DNA of 21,545 nucleotides, from positions 1 to 21,545 of the forward strand of contig CAZNRD010000044.1 in NCBI GenBank assembly GCA_964575425.1, written 5' to 3'. This DNA is from DATEAV01 sp964575425. Lineage in GTDB: Bacteria > Chloroflexota > Anaerolineae > Anaerolineales > E44-bin32. Made by a program: the position numbers and the translations under genes. Positions within the stretch are counted from its first letter, which is position 1, and the number at the start of each line of letters is the position of its first letter. The notes under the pieces are model-generated. The model did no database searches and was not told the origin of the DNA. It saw nothing but the letters and a program-made list of their open reading frames with translations. Positions 1 through 7,200 of this stretch are shown piece after piece.

Positions 1-2
1 CC

Positions 3-698
3 TGCACCACCGCCTCGCCCACGCCCGCCGCCACTTTGCCCCGTACCCCGACCCAGACGCGCACGCCCACGGTCTCTCCCACCGTGACGGCGACACGAAC
101 CACGACGCCGAGCCCAACGCAATCTCCCACCGCCGGCCCTCCAACCGACACTCCAACGCCGACGGTCGCACCTTCCTGGTCTCCCACGCCGACCGAGACC
201 GCCGTCGGCCCCACGGCCACGAACACCCCGACGCCAACCCTCACGCCGCTCCCACCAACAGCCACCCCTTCCCCGGCCTGCAGCCCCACGGGAAACACGG
301 CCTTCGAGGCGACGCTGCTCAGCCTGATCAATCAAGAGCGCCAGAGCAGGGGCCTGACGCCGTACAACCTGGACAGCCGGCTGCAGGCAGCCGCCCGCCT
401 CCACAGCGCCGACATGGCCTGCAATAACTTCCTTTCCCACACCGGCTCCGACGGCTCCAGCGTCGGGGACCGCGTCCGCCGCCAGGGCTACAACTGGACC
501 TGGGTGGGAGAGAACATCTACGCCACCAGCAACACCTCCTCCTCCGCTCCTCAGCAGGCGTTCACGTGGTGGATGAACAGCGCTCCCCACCGGGCCAACC
601 TCCTCAACACGAATTACATCGACATCGGCCTCGGCTACATGTACCGCTCCGGCAGCACCTACGGCGGCTACTTCACCGCCGTCTTCGCCCGTCCCTGA
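3..698 (+). CDS. CAP-domain (SCP/PR1, YkwD-like) secreted protein, 5' end outside window
   Basis: The frame is open to the left edge. A TTG at 36 could start it, but the Thr/Pro-rich translation continues upstream without a stop, so the true start probably lies outside the window. About 80 residues of TPTPT-type linker lead into a CAP domain of about 135 residues, from NTAFEATLLSLINQERQ to the C-terminal FARP. Family hallmarks are visible: a conserved His in ARLHSADMA, SHTGSDG, GENIY, and WWMNSAPHRANLLN with the second His, then a final aromatic strand GGYFTAVFARP. In the wider family these His and Glu residues form a cavity that can bind metal. Bacterial members are usually secreted and their substrate is mostly unknown. 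The linker suggests display outside the membrane. The domain call is firm; the function is not known. Confidence 0.88.
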   Translation, partial: CTTASPTPAATLPRTPTQTRTPTVSPTVTATRTTTPSPTQSPTAGPPTDTPTPTVAPSWSPTPTETAVGPTATNTPTPTLTPLPPTATPSPACSPTGNTAFEATLLSLINQERQSRGLTPYNLDSRLQAAARLHSADMACNNFLSHTGSDGSSVGDRVRRQGYNWTWVGENIYATSNTSSSAPQQAFTWWMNSAPHRANLLNTNYIDIGLGYMYRSGSTYGGYFTAVFARP

Positions 699-758
699 GC
701 CGACCTGTCCTCACCCGTCCACAAGCGCCCATCTCCCCTCCAAAAAGTCGTCTTTGAC

Positions 759-767
759 TGGTATACT
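759..767 (+). promoter_or_regulatory. Extended -10 promoter (TGGTATACT) for the YceI-like lipoprotein
   Basis: TG, one base, then TATACT (762-767) matches an extended -10 element. No good -35 lies 17 bases upstream, as is usual for the extended type. It sits 30 bases before the ATG at 798, which has an AAGGAGG ribosome binding site. Confidence 0.5.
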
Positions 768-797
768 CTCGCCATCGGTTCCCCAAGGAGGGGCCAG

Positions 798-1250
798 ATG
801 AACTCACGCCTGTCCATTGCCTTCATCCTTGTCGCTTTCATCGCTGCCGGCTGCGGAGCACCATCGGCCGCGCCAACATCCACGGGCACGCCAACCGCCG
901 CTCTTCCTGCCGAACCCTCCATTGCCGCGCCGTCCCCCACCGCGCCCCAGCCCTCGGGCCAGGGGCTGCTCACGTATGTCCTCCTCCCCGAGGAAAGCGA
1001 GGCGCGCTTCCTCATCGGCGAGGAGTACACTCTGCGCCTCACCGGCGACCTGACCATCCACGGCGTCACCCGCTCCTTCACCTTCGAGGCGCGCGCGACC
1101 GCCGAGCCCGACGGGCGGCTGGTGGGGCACGCCTCACTGTCCTTCCTCTATCCTGAGTTCGGAATCCAGATACCCTACCTGCCGCCTCAGGTCGCCTCCG
1201 TTGAAGAGCAGGTGACGCTCGAAGTCGACCTAGTGTTCACACGACAGTGA
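798..1250 (+). CDS. YceI-like lipoprotein with internally shortened domain
   Basis: The 150-residue product starts at an ATG with a strong AAGGAGG site. A signal peptide ends in a lipobox (IAAGC, Cys19), so it should be a lipoprotein. A Pro/Thr/Ala linker (20-55) follows. From residue 60 the sequence matches the first strand of a YceI lipocalin-like domain (YVLLPEESEARFLI) and then passes straight into the last third (LTGDLTIHGVTRSFTFEA, then FGIQIPYLPPQVASV). A normal YceI domain is about 170 residues and this one is about 90. Roughly 75-80 residues of barrel are missing at about residue 75, with the frame kept. YceI proteins bind isoprenoid-like lipids in a barrel, and this form probably cannot close one. 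It could be a functional miniature, a decayed gene or an assembly collapse. Confidence 0.75.
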   Translation: MNSRLSIAFILVAFIAAGCGAPSAAPTSTGTPTAALPAEPSIAAPSPTAPQPSGQGLLTYVLLPEESEARFLIGEEYTLRLTGDLTIHGVTRSFTFEARATAEPDGRLVGHASLSFLYPEFGIQIPYLPPQVASVEEQVTLEVDLVFTRQ

Positions 1251-1279
1251 CTGCCTGCATCGACCAGGGTCCTGCTGCC

Positions 1280-1308
1280 CGAGGTCGGCTTCCACTTGGC
1301 TGACCTCG
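1280..1308 (+). terminator. Terminator-like hairpin after the YceI-like gene
   Basis: A 10-bp stem (CGAGGTCGGC at 1280-1289 with GCTGACCTCG at 1299-1308, one G-T pair) closes a nine-base loop 30 bases after the stop at 1250. The T run after it is short (CGTTTCCC), so efficiency is uncertain. Confidence 0.45.
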
Positions 1309-1352
1309 CGTTTCCCGCAGCGTGCGAGAGGCCCGCGCGGGACACCTTCCCC

Positions 1353-1378
1353 TCATGCGGCCGGCATCCGGCCGATGA
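1353..1378. other. Strong hairpin in the intergenic region before the selenium module
   Basis: CGGCCGG (1358-1364) pairs perfectly with CCGGCCG (1368-1374) around a CAT loop. TCAT and ATGA extend the stem past one bulged G at 1357. No T tract follows. The rest of 1251-1523 holds no convincing gene; the short open frame at 1296-1496 has no recognisable product. Confidence 0.4.
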
Positions 1379-1539
1379 AATTCCCCCCTTTCCCCCCGCT
1401 TACATCTCGTTCGATGCCCGTCGCTTGAGGGCCATCCACGCGGCCGGATTGTGGAAGAAAGTCACCTCACTGCCCGAGCGATTCCAGGCACAATAAGCCC
1501 GGTTGAGCTTCTCATCTTCTCAAGGAAAGGAGGGCCTTG

Positions 1540-1566
1540 ATGGCTGACCTGATCCGGCGCACGTGA
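1540..1566 (+). CDS. Leader ORF MADLIRRT ending in TGA, possible Sec-sensing uORF
   Basis: An ATG at 1540 lies five bases after AAAGGAGGG (1526-1534), the best ribosome binding site in the region, so translation here is likely. The frame has eight codons and ends in TGA at 1564-1566. If the TGA were read through, 27 further codons follow to a second TGA at 1648-1650. The peptide has no recognisable motif and no CxxU pattern. It precedes a module of selenium-associated genes, and a hairpin at SECIS-like spacing follows the TGA. It may be a regulatory leader peptide whose termination or selenocysteine readthrough controls the downstream genes. It could also be an ordinary uORF or the remnant of a deleted gene. 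The reading frame is seen directly; the role is inference. Confidence 0.45.
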   Translation: MADLIRRT

Positions 1567-1579
1567 GGGCTTCCTGGCC

Positions 1580-1598
1580 GGATGCACGTTGTGCATCC
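1580..1598 (+). promoter_or_regulatory. SECIS-like hairpin downstream of the leader TGA
   Basis: GGATGCAC and GTGCATCC pair perfectly over 8 bp around a three-base GTT loop. The loop G at 1588 lies 21 bases after the TGA. As I recall it, the bacterial SECIS consensus wants a G at the start of the apical loop 16-37 bases after the UGA, and this fits. Flanking CTGGCC and GGCCAG segments could form a longer outer stem. Confidence 0.4.
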
Positions 1599-1672
1599 CC
1601 ACCTCCTGCCGCTCCGGATGCAGGCTGGCCAGCCAGGGCCCTCGGACTGAGCTCCCCGGCTCCTTCTGCTGG

Positions 1673-1695
1673 CCCGCCTCTCCGGTGCAGGCGGG
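1673..1695 (+). promoter_or_regulatory. Hairpin just upstream of the yedE ribosome binding site
   Basis: CCCGCCT (1673-1679) pairs with AGGCGGG (1689-1695) around a nine-base loop. It ends 18 bases before the AGGAG at 1714-1718 that serves the ATG at 1724. It may be the final element of a structured leader running from 1526. Confidence 0.35.
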
Positions 1696-1723
1696 AACTA
1701 TCCGAAACAGCAGAGGAGCCAAA

Positions 1724-2821
1724 ATGCCCGCACTCTCCCGTTTCCTGACTTCGCGTTGGGGCCCGATCGTGACGGGCCTGACCGTGGGCATCCTCGCCCC
1801 CGTCCTCGTTCGCCTCGGCAACCCCGGCAACATGGGCATCTGCGTGGCATGCTTCACCCGTGATATCGCCGGGGCGCTCGGGCTGCACCGGGCCAGCGTG
1901 GTCCAATACCTCCGGCCCGAGATCATGGGGTTCGTCCTGGGCTCGCTGGTAGCGGCGCTGATTTTCCGGGAGTTCAAGCCGCGCACTGGCTCGGCCCCGC
2001 TGGTGCGATTCCTGCTGGGCATCTTCGCCTCCATCGGCGCCCTGGTCTTCCTCGGCTGCCCCTGGAGGGCCTACCTGCGCCTGAGCGCCGGGGACTGGAA
2101 TGCCATCTTCGGCGTCCTCGGCCTGGTCGTTGGCGTCCTGGTGGGCATCCTCTTCCTGCGCGCGGGCTTCGGCTTGGGGCGCAACCGCCCCGCACCCAAA
2201 GCCCTGGGCTGGGTCATGCCGATCCTCATGCTTGTGCTCTTGGGCCTGCTGATAGCCGCGCCGAAGTTCGGTCGCGATGCCGAAGGCAACCCCACCGGGC
2301 CGATCTTCTTCTCCGAGAGCGGGCCTGGAAGTCTGCATGCGCCGATCCTGATCTCGCTCGGTGTGGGACTGTTGGTTGGCTTCTTGGCGCAGCGCAGCCG
2401 CTTCTGCACCGTCGGCGCCGTTCGGGATCTGGTGCTGCTGCGGGACTCACACCTGTTCAACGGCATCCTGGCCTTCCTGGCCGCAGCCTTCCTCACCAAC
2501 CTGGCCCTGGGGCAGTTCAAGCCCGGCTTCGAGGGCCAACCGGTCGCACACACCGCAGCACTTTGGAACTTCGGCGGGATGGTGCTGGCCGGCCTGGCCT
2601 TCACGCTGGCCGGGGGCTGCCCAGGCCGGCAGCTGTTCCTATCCGGTGAGGGCGACGCCGATGCCGGCCTCTTCGCCCTGGGCATGATCGTCGGCGCCGG
2701 CTTCGCCCACAACTTCAGCCTGGCTTCTTCGCCCAATGGACCAGGCGCATACGGCACTGCGGCGGTAATCAGCGGGCTAGTCGTCTGCGCGATCATCGGC
2801 CTGGTCTTTCGCGAGCGATAG
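1724..2821 (+). CDS. yedE: YedE/FdhT-type membrane transporter linked to selenium metabolism
   Basis: The product is a 365-residue polytopic protein of the YeeE/YedE sulfur-transport family, closest in pattern to the selenium-metabolism YedE/FdhT branch. The ATG at 1724 with AGGAG five bases upstream is chosen because family similarity begins at SRFLTSRWGPIV; the open frame further upstream does not look like protein. Conserved features are LGNPGNMGICVACFTRDIAG (Cys40, Cys43), GCPWRA (Cys112), QRSRFCTVGAVRD (Cys228) and LAGGCPGRQLFLSGEGD (Cys299). The Cys pairs in the two half-repeats are thought to relay thiol-bound S or Se through the membrane. The order yedE, tusA-like, desulfurase, DUF3343 is typical of selenium clusters. 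The substrate, selenium or sulfur, is inferred from context. Confidence 0.88.
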   Translation: MPALSRFLTSRWGPIVTGLTVGILAPVLVRLGNPGNMGICVACFTRDIAGALGLHRASVVQYLRPEIMGFVLGSLVAALIFREFKPRTGSAPLVRFLLGIFASIGALVFLGCPWRAYLRLSAGDWNAIFGVLGLVVGVLVGILFLRAGFGLGRNRPAPKALGWVMPILMLVLLGLLIAAPKFGRDAEGNPTGPIFFSESGPGSLHAPILISLGVGLLVGFLAQRSRFCTVGAVRDLVLLRDSHLFNGILAFLAAAFLTNLALGQFKPGFEGQPVAHTAALWNFGGMVLAGLAFTLAGGCPGRQLFLSGEGDADAGLFALGMIVGAGFAHNFSLASSPNGPGAYGTAAVISGLVVCAIIGLVFRER

Positions 2822-2831
2822 GAGGTGGGAC

Positions 2832-3068
2832 GTGACCGAACCAACTTCTGCCACACAGAACGTCGTCGACGCACGAGGCCTGTCCTGTCCCGAACCAGCC
2901 ATGCTTGCCCGCCAGGCCCTGCTGGTAGCCGGCAGCGGCACGGTGACCGTACTCGTCGATTCCATCACCTCGCGCGACAACGTCATCCGCACCGCCAGGT
3001 TGGCGGGCTGGAAGGCGGACGTCCAGGAGGAGCCCACAGGGGTCTTCCGCCTCACCCTCACCAAGTGA
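2832..3068 (+). CDS. TusA/SirA-like sulfur (selenium) carrier protein, single domain
   Basis: The 78-residue product starts at a GTG with GGAGGTGG just upstream, 10 bases after yedE. It has the TusA fold signature VVDARGLSCPEPAM with the acceptor Cys19 in CPEP, then the typical helix-strand pattern VTVLVDSITSRDNVIRTA. TusA proteins carry a persulfide (or possibly a perselenide) on this Cys between a desulfurase and acceptors. Selenium clusters often encode YedF, in which a TusA domain is fused to a C-terminal DsrE-like domain. Here only the TusA half is present. Its likely partners are the YedE pore upstream and the desulfurase-like enzyme downstream. Confidence 0.88.
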   Translation: MTEPTSATQNVVDARGLSCPEPAMLARQALLVAGSGTVTVLVDSITSRDNVIRTARLAGWKADVQEEPTGVFRLTLTK

Positions 3069-3093
3069 GCTGCCCTCCCTCGGAGGACCACCG

Positions 3094-4257
3094 ATGATCT
3101 ACCTCGACCACGCCGCCACCTCCTGGCCCAAACCGCCCGAGGTCGTGCGTGCCATGGCCTCCTTTCTCGAGGAGGCCGGCGGCAACCCAGGACGGTCGGG
3201 GCACCGCCTGTCTATCGCCGCGGGCCGGATCGTCTATCAGGCGCGGGAGGCCGTGGCCGGGCTTCTCCACGCGCCCGATCCGCTGGCCGTGATCTTCACG
3301 CACAACGCCACGCACGCCCTCAACCTAGCGCTGCACGGAGTGCTGCAGCCGGGCGATCGGGTGGTCACAGGCGGCATGGAGCACAACTCGGTGATGCGGC
3401 CGCTGCGCGCCCTCGAGGCGCGCGGCGTCGAGGTCATCGTCGTCGCCGCTTCCCCCGAGGGCCTGTTCGATCCCGACGACTTCGGCCGGGCTGTCACCCC
3501 CGGTACACGACTTGTCGTGCTCAACCACGCCAGCAACGTCGTCGGCTCGCTCGCCCCCGCGGCGGAGGTGGCCCAGGTGGCGCACGCCGCGGGGGCACTT
3601 TTCCTCCTCGACGCGGCTCAGACGGCCGGCGTGATTCCCATCGACATCCAGTCCATGGGGATCGACCTGCTCGCCTTCACCGGCCACAAGGGTCTGCAAG
3701 GTCCGCCAGGCACCGGAGGCCTTGTGCTCAACCTTCCGAGCGGCGAAGCCTGGCGAGATGAGCTGCTGCGGAGCATCCGGCCACTCCTGCAAGGCGGCAC
3801 CGGCAGCCGCTCGGAATGGGAACGGCAGCCGGACCACCTGCCCGACCGGTTGGAGTGCGGCACTCCCAATGGCGCTGGCCTCGCCGGCCTGGCGGCGGGC
3901 ATTGCCTGGCTGCACGAGCGCGGCCTGGAGAGCCTGCGCCGGCACGAGGTCGAGCTGACCCGACAGCTGATTGAAGGATTGAGCGAGATCCCCGACGTGA
4001 CGGTCTACGGCCCGCGTGAGGCACAGGAACGCACGGCCGTGGTCTCGTTCCGCATCGCCGGCCTGCGCGTGTCGGAGGTCGGGAAGCGCCTCGATGAGGA
4101 GTATGCTGTGCTGTGCCGGGTGGGGCTGCACTGCGCGCCGGCCGCGCACCGCTCCCTGGGCACGTTCCCGGAAGGCACCATCCGCTTCGCGCCCGGGCCG
4201 CTGACTACCCTTGAAGACATCGACGCTGCCCTTCGGGCCGTGGCCGAGTTGCCGTAG
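3094..4257 (+). CDS. Class V PLP-dependent cysteine desulfurase family protein (selenium cluster type)
   Basis: The 387-residue, full-length fold-type I aminotransferase starts at an ATG after GGAGG (3082-3086). It reads IYLDHAATSWPKPPEVV and NPGRSGHRLS at the N-terminus, the pattern of the desulfurase-like family found beside YedE/YedF rather than of housekeeping IscS. The PLP residues are Asp173 in LLDAAQTAG, with Gln176, and Lys199 in FTGHKGLQGPPGTGG. The catalytic Cys347 is in GLHCAPAAH. It should remove S or Se from cysteine or selenocysteine and pass it to the TusA-like or DUF3343 carrier. The next gene starts two bases after this stop. Family placement is firm; the S versus Se preference is inferred from neighbours. 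Confidence 0.9.
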   Translation: MIYLDHAATSWPKPPEVVRAMASFLEEAGGNPGRSGHRLSIAAGRIVYQAREAVAGLLHAPDPLAVIFTHNATHALNLALHGVLQPGDRVVTGGMEHNSVMRPLRALEARGVEVIVVAASPEGLFDPDDFGRAVTPGTRLVVLNHASNVVGSLAPAAEVAQVAHAAGALFLLDAAQTAGVIPIDIQSMGIDLLAFTGHKGLQGPPGTGGLVLNLPSGEAWRDELLRSIRPLLQGGTGSRSEWERQPDHLPDRLECGTPNGAGLAGLAAGIAWLHERGLESLRRHEVELTRQLIEGLSEIPDVTVYGPREAQERTAVVSFRIAGLRVSEVGKRLDEEYAVLCRVGLHCAPAAHRSLGTFPEGTIRFAPGPLTTLEDIDAALRAVAELP

Positions 4258-4259
4258 CG

Positions 4260-4511
4260 ATGAGCCCGCTGGGGGTCATCCTCTTCTACACGACCTCGGC
4301 TGCCTTCCGCGCCGAAAGACTCCTGCGCGACGCAGGTTTACCCTCGAAACTCATCCCCACGCCGCGCGAGCTTTCCAGCGACTGCGGGCTTGCCCTGCAG
4401 TTCGATTGGGACGAGCGAACCGCTGTCGAGGGTGTCCTTCAGCAGGCACGGGTCGAATACATCGCGTTGTCCCCGCTGCCGCCTCCGCCATCGGACGCCT
4501 CCGCGTCATAA
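4260..4511 (+). CDS. DUF3343 putative Se/S carrier-like protein
   Basis: This small 83-residue protein starts two bases after the desulfurase stop, so the genes are co-transcribed. The family signature is IPTPRELSSDCGLALQF with Cys42 as the single conserved thiol. A short Pro/Ser tail follows. DUF3343 proteins recur next to YedE, YedF and class V desulfurases and are proposed carriers of selenium or sulfur. No enzyme activity is established. It is the last gene of the module; the next gene starts about 95 bases later with its own promoter-like element. Confidence 0.85.
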   Translation: MSPLGVILFYTTSAAFRAERLLRDAGLPSKLIPTPRELSSDCGLALQFDWDERTAVEGVLQQARVEYIALSPLPPPPSDASAS

Positions 4512-4567
4512 GCCCATCCGCCACGCCCGCCGGCTCTCGGTCCCCATCAGGGGGAAGGCCAGCGCGG

Positions 4568-4573
4568 TAGAAT
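4568..4573 (+). promoter_or_regulatory. Possible -10 element (TAGAAT) for the ABC exporter operon
   Basis: TAGAAT in the context CGGTAGAATCG lies 33 bases before the GTG at 4607. No good -35 is visible. It is the only promoter-like element in the gap 4512-4606. Confidence 0.3.
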
Positions 4574-4606
4574 CGCGGGCCATACCCCTGCGAATGAGAT
4601 GACTCA

Positions 4607-5587
4607 GTGACCTCACCCACCATCCACGTGCGGGAACTGCGCAAGGTCTACACCGTGAGCGAGCGCGAGGCCGGCATGCGCGCCGCGCTGCGCAGTCTCG
4701 TGCGCCGCCAGATCGAGCATGTTTCGGCCGTCGATGGCATCTCGTTCGACATCGCCCCCGGCGAGATAGTAGGCTTCCTTGGCCCCAACGGCGCCGGGAA
4801 GACCACCACGCTCAAGATGCTCTCCGGCCTGCTGCACCCGACGGCCGGTGAGGTGGGCGTCCTGGGCCACATCCCCTGGAAACGCGAGAAGGAATTCCTG
4901 CGTCGCATCACCCTCGTCATGGGGCAGCGCAACCAGCTGGTCTGGGACATCCCCCCGCTCGACTCCTTCGAACTCAACCGCGCCATCTACCGCATCCCCT
5001 ACGCCCACTATCGCCGCACGCTGGACGAACTCACAACCCTGCTCGATCTCGAGCCTCTCCTGCGCAAGCCGGTGCGTAACCTTTCCCTGGGAGAGCGCAT
5101 GAAGTGCGAGGTGGCGGCGGCGCTGCTCCACCGACCGCAGGTCGTCTTCCTGGACGAACCCACCATCGGCCTCGACGTGACCATGCAGCATCGAATCCGC
5201 GGCTTTCTTGCCGAATACAACCAGCGCTCCGGCGCCACCGTCATGCTCACCAGTCACTACATGGCCGACGTGGAGGCGCTGTGCCGCAGGGTGATTGTCA
5301 TCCACCACGGCCACCTGCTCTTCGACGGCGATCTTTCCGACCTCGTCCAGCGCTTCACCGCCCACAAGACGATCGTGGTCCGGCTCTCGGACTGCCGCGA
5401 GGACCTGCGCGGCTACGGTGACGTCATCGCCTGCGAGGACGGGTACGTCACCCTGCGCGTCCCCAAGGACGAGACCGCCCGAGTGACTGCACGCCTCCTG
5501 GCTGAGCTGCCGGTCATCGACCTCACTGTAGAAGATCCGCCGATCGAAGAAGTCATCGAGCGTGTCTTTGAGCAGGAGACGCTGTGA
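4607..5587 (+). CDS. ABC-2 type transporter ATP-binding protein
   Basis: The 326-residue cytoplasmic ATPase starts at a GTG with a weak ribosome site. Walker A is GPNGAGKT (59-66), the signature is LSLGER (159-164), Walker B is VVFLDE (179-184) and the switch His is H217 in LTSHYM. The signature reads LSLGE instead of the usual LSGGQ, which is common in this ABC-2 subgroup. The C-terminal ~80 residues after the switch match the accessory domain often seen in these ATPases. The 3' end overlaps the first permease by four bases (GTGA). Together with the two permeases it should power export of an unknown substrate; lipids, drugs or surface polymers are all possible for this type. Confidence 0.93.
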   Translation: MTSPTIHVRELRKVYTVSEREAGMRAALRSLVRRQIEHVSAVDGISFDIAPGEIVGFLGPNGAGKTTTLKMLSGLLHPTAGEVGVLGHIPWKREKEFLRRITLVMGQRNQLVWDIPPLDSFELNRAIYRIPYAHYRRTLDELTTLLDLEPLLRKPVRNLSLGERMKCEVAAALLHRPQVVFLDEPTIGLDVTMQHRIRGFLAEYNQRSGATVMLTSHYMADVEALCRRVIVIHHGHLLFDGDLSDLVQRFTAHKTIVVRLSDCREDLRGYGDVIACEDGYVTLRVPKDETARVTARLLAELPVIDLTVEDPPIEEVIERVFEQETL

Positions 5588-6387
5588 CCGGGCTTGTGAC
5601 CCTCTACCTGCAGCAGTTCAGGACCACCCTGGCAGCCATGCTGCAATATCGTGCTGCCCTCGCCATCTGGATGATCGGCCACGTGCTGGAACCCCTGGTC
5701 TATCTCGTGGTGTGGTCAGTGGCGGCGCGGTCGGGTGGGGGCAGCGCGGGCGGGTACACCCCGGCGGACTTTGCCGCCTACTTCATCGTCCTGATGCTGG
5801 TCAATCACCTCACCTACACCTGGATCATGTACGAGTACGAATACCGCGTGCGCGAAGGCGTTCTCTCCTTCGCCTTGCTCCGGCCGGTGCATCCCATCCA
5901 CTCCGACATCGCCGACAACCTGACCTCCAAGCTCATCAGCCTGCCCGGCGTGCTGCTGGCCGCGGTCGTATTGGCGCTGATCTTCCGCCCCGCCCTGCAG
6001 TTCTCCGCCTGGGCCGTGGCGGCGGCCGTGCCCGTCCTGGCACTTGCCTTCCTGCTGCGTTTCCTCCTCGAATGGACTCTGGCGCTGGCGGCCTTCTGGA
6101 CGACGCGAGTGAGCGCATTCAACCAGCTCTACTTCGTCGCTCTCCTTTTCCTCTCCGGCCGAATCGCGCCGCTCTCGCTGCTGCCGCCGCCGGTGCAGAC
6201 AGCGGCCGCCATCCTGCCCTTCCGCTGGATGGTCAGCTTTCCGGTCGAATTGCTCCTGGGCAGGCTGACGCCTGCCTCCGCCCTCAGCGGCCTCGGCGCG
6301 CAGGTCCTGTGGCTCATGCTGGCGCTCGGGCTGATGCGCCTGGTATGGCGTGCCGGGCTCAAACAGTATTCCGCCGTGGGAGCCTGA
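5584..6387 (+). CDS. ABC-2 family permease (DUF990-like), first of two
   Basis: The 267-residue membrane protein starts at a GTG overlapping the ATPase stop by four bases, so translation is coupled. About six hydrophobic segments are visible, with an amphipathic N-terminal stretch (LYLQQFRTTLAAMLQYR) and the soluble motif EYRVREGVLSFALLRPVHP after TM2. This motif is typical of the DUF990 type of ABC-2 permease. It pairs with the next permease to form a heterodimeric pore driven by the upstream ATPase. The substrate cannot be told from sequence. Confidence 0.88.
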   Translation: MTGLVTLYLQQFRTTLAAMLQYRAALAIWMIGHVLEPLVYLVVWSVAARSGGGSAGGYTPADFAAYFIVLMLVNHLTYTWIMYEYEYRVREGVLSFALLRPVHPIHSDIADNLTSKLISLPGVLLAAVVLALIFRPALQFSAWAVAAAVPVLALAFLLRFLLEWTLALAAFWTTRVSAFNQLYFVALLFLSGRIAPLSLLPPPVQTAAAILPFRWMVSFPVELLLGRLTPASALSGLGAQVLWLMLALGLMRLVWRAGLKQYSAVGA

Positions 6388-6389
6388 CG

Positions 6390-7169
6390 ATGCTGCGGCT
6401 GTTGTGGCAGTTCCTGCGCGTCAGCGTGATGGGCGAGTTGGCCTATCGCGTCAACTTCTTCGTGCGCCTCTTCCAGTCCCTGCTGGAACTGGCGACAGCC
6501 CTGGCCGGCATTGCGGTCATCTTCTCCTACACCGACACCCTCGGCGGCTGGCGTCCCGACGAAATCGCCGCGCTGCTCGGCGTCTACTTCCTCGTCGGCG
6601 GCATCATCGGCCTTGTGATTCAGCCGAGCATGGAGGAGTTCATCGAGTCCATCCGCGAAGGGACGCTGGACTTCACCCTGACCAAGCCCGCTGACGCGCA
6701 GCTCCTGGTGAGCATCCGGGATGCGGAAATCTGGTCCGGCATCGACATCGTCCTGGGGGCGGGCGTGCTGGTCGCGGCGCTGGTCCGGCTGGGGGAGCAA
6801 GTGACCGTCGGGCAGGCGGCAGCCTTCGGGCTGATGCTCATCGCCGGCGGGGCGATCGTCTACTCGTTCTGGCTGATGCTGGCGACGCTCTCGTTCTGGT
6901 TCGTGCGCGTCGAGAACATCCTGGTGATCTTCCAGAGCATGTACGAGGCCGGTCGATGGCCGATCAGCCTCTATCCTGGCTGGCTGCGCTTCGGCCTGAC
7001 GTTCATCGTACCCGTCGCCTTCGCCACCACCGTCCCCGCGGAAGCGCTCACCGGCCGCCTGGATACGCCGACGCTAGTCGGCGCTCTCTTCTTAGCTGCC
7101 CTTCTGCTCTTCGCCGCGCGCGGCTTCTGGCACATCGGCCTGCGCCACTACTCCGGCGCTTCGGCATAG
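6390..7169 (+). CDS. ABC-2 family permease (DUF990-like), second of two
   Basis: The 259-residue membrane protein starts at the ATG at 6390, two bases after the first permease's stop. The same frame is open far upstream, but that stretch is the shadow of the first permease. It repeats that protein's plan: N-terminal amphipathic helix (LLWQFLRVSVMGELAYRVNFF), several membrane segments and the coupling-loop motif EFIESIREGTLDFTLTKPAD. The C-terminal region HIGLRHYSGASA mirrors LKQYSAVGA in the first permease, which suggests an ancient duplication. It ends 31 bases from the convergent kinase-like gene, and no clear terminator lies between. Confidence 0.88.
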   Translation: MLRLLWQFLRVSVMGELAYRVNFFVRLFQSLLELATALAGIAVIFSYTDTLGGWRPDEIAALLGVYFLVGGIIGLVIQPSMEEFIESIREGTLDFTLTKPADAQLLVSIRDAEIWSGIDIVLGAGVLVAALVRLGEQVTVGQAAAFGLMLIAGGAIVYSFWLMLATLSFWFVRVENILVIFQSMYEAGRWPISLYPGWLRFGLTFIVPVAFATTVPAEALTGRLDTPTLVGALFLAALLLFAARGFWHIGLRHYSGASA

Positions 7170-7200
7170 AGGCAGAACTGCGACCTCGGCCCACACACCC

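Noticed and set aside
60..290. CRISPR-like or satellite repeats in Pro/Thr coding stretches (also near 9200, 19600 and 21000)
   Set aside because: These are low-complexity linker codons in frame with secreted proteins, without uniform repeat and spacer lengths.
1296..1496. 66-codon frame from a TTG
   Set aside because: There is no ribosome site, it overlaps a terminator-like hairpin and a second strong hairpin, and the product is not protein-like.
1500..1723. A tRNA-Sec (selC) gene or known riboswitch in the yedE leader
   Set aside because: No acceptor stem with a T-loop TTCRANY sequence and CCA end can be drawn, and no riboswitch consensus known to me matches.
3325..4149. 274-codon frame on the - strand
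   Set aside because: It is antisense to the desulfurase gene, which has all PLP and catalytic residues.
5562..6389. Extended start for the second ABC permease
   Set aside because: The open frame overlaps the whole first permease, and its translation is Arg/Pro-rich without membrane segments. The ATG at 6390 begins the real protein.
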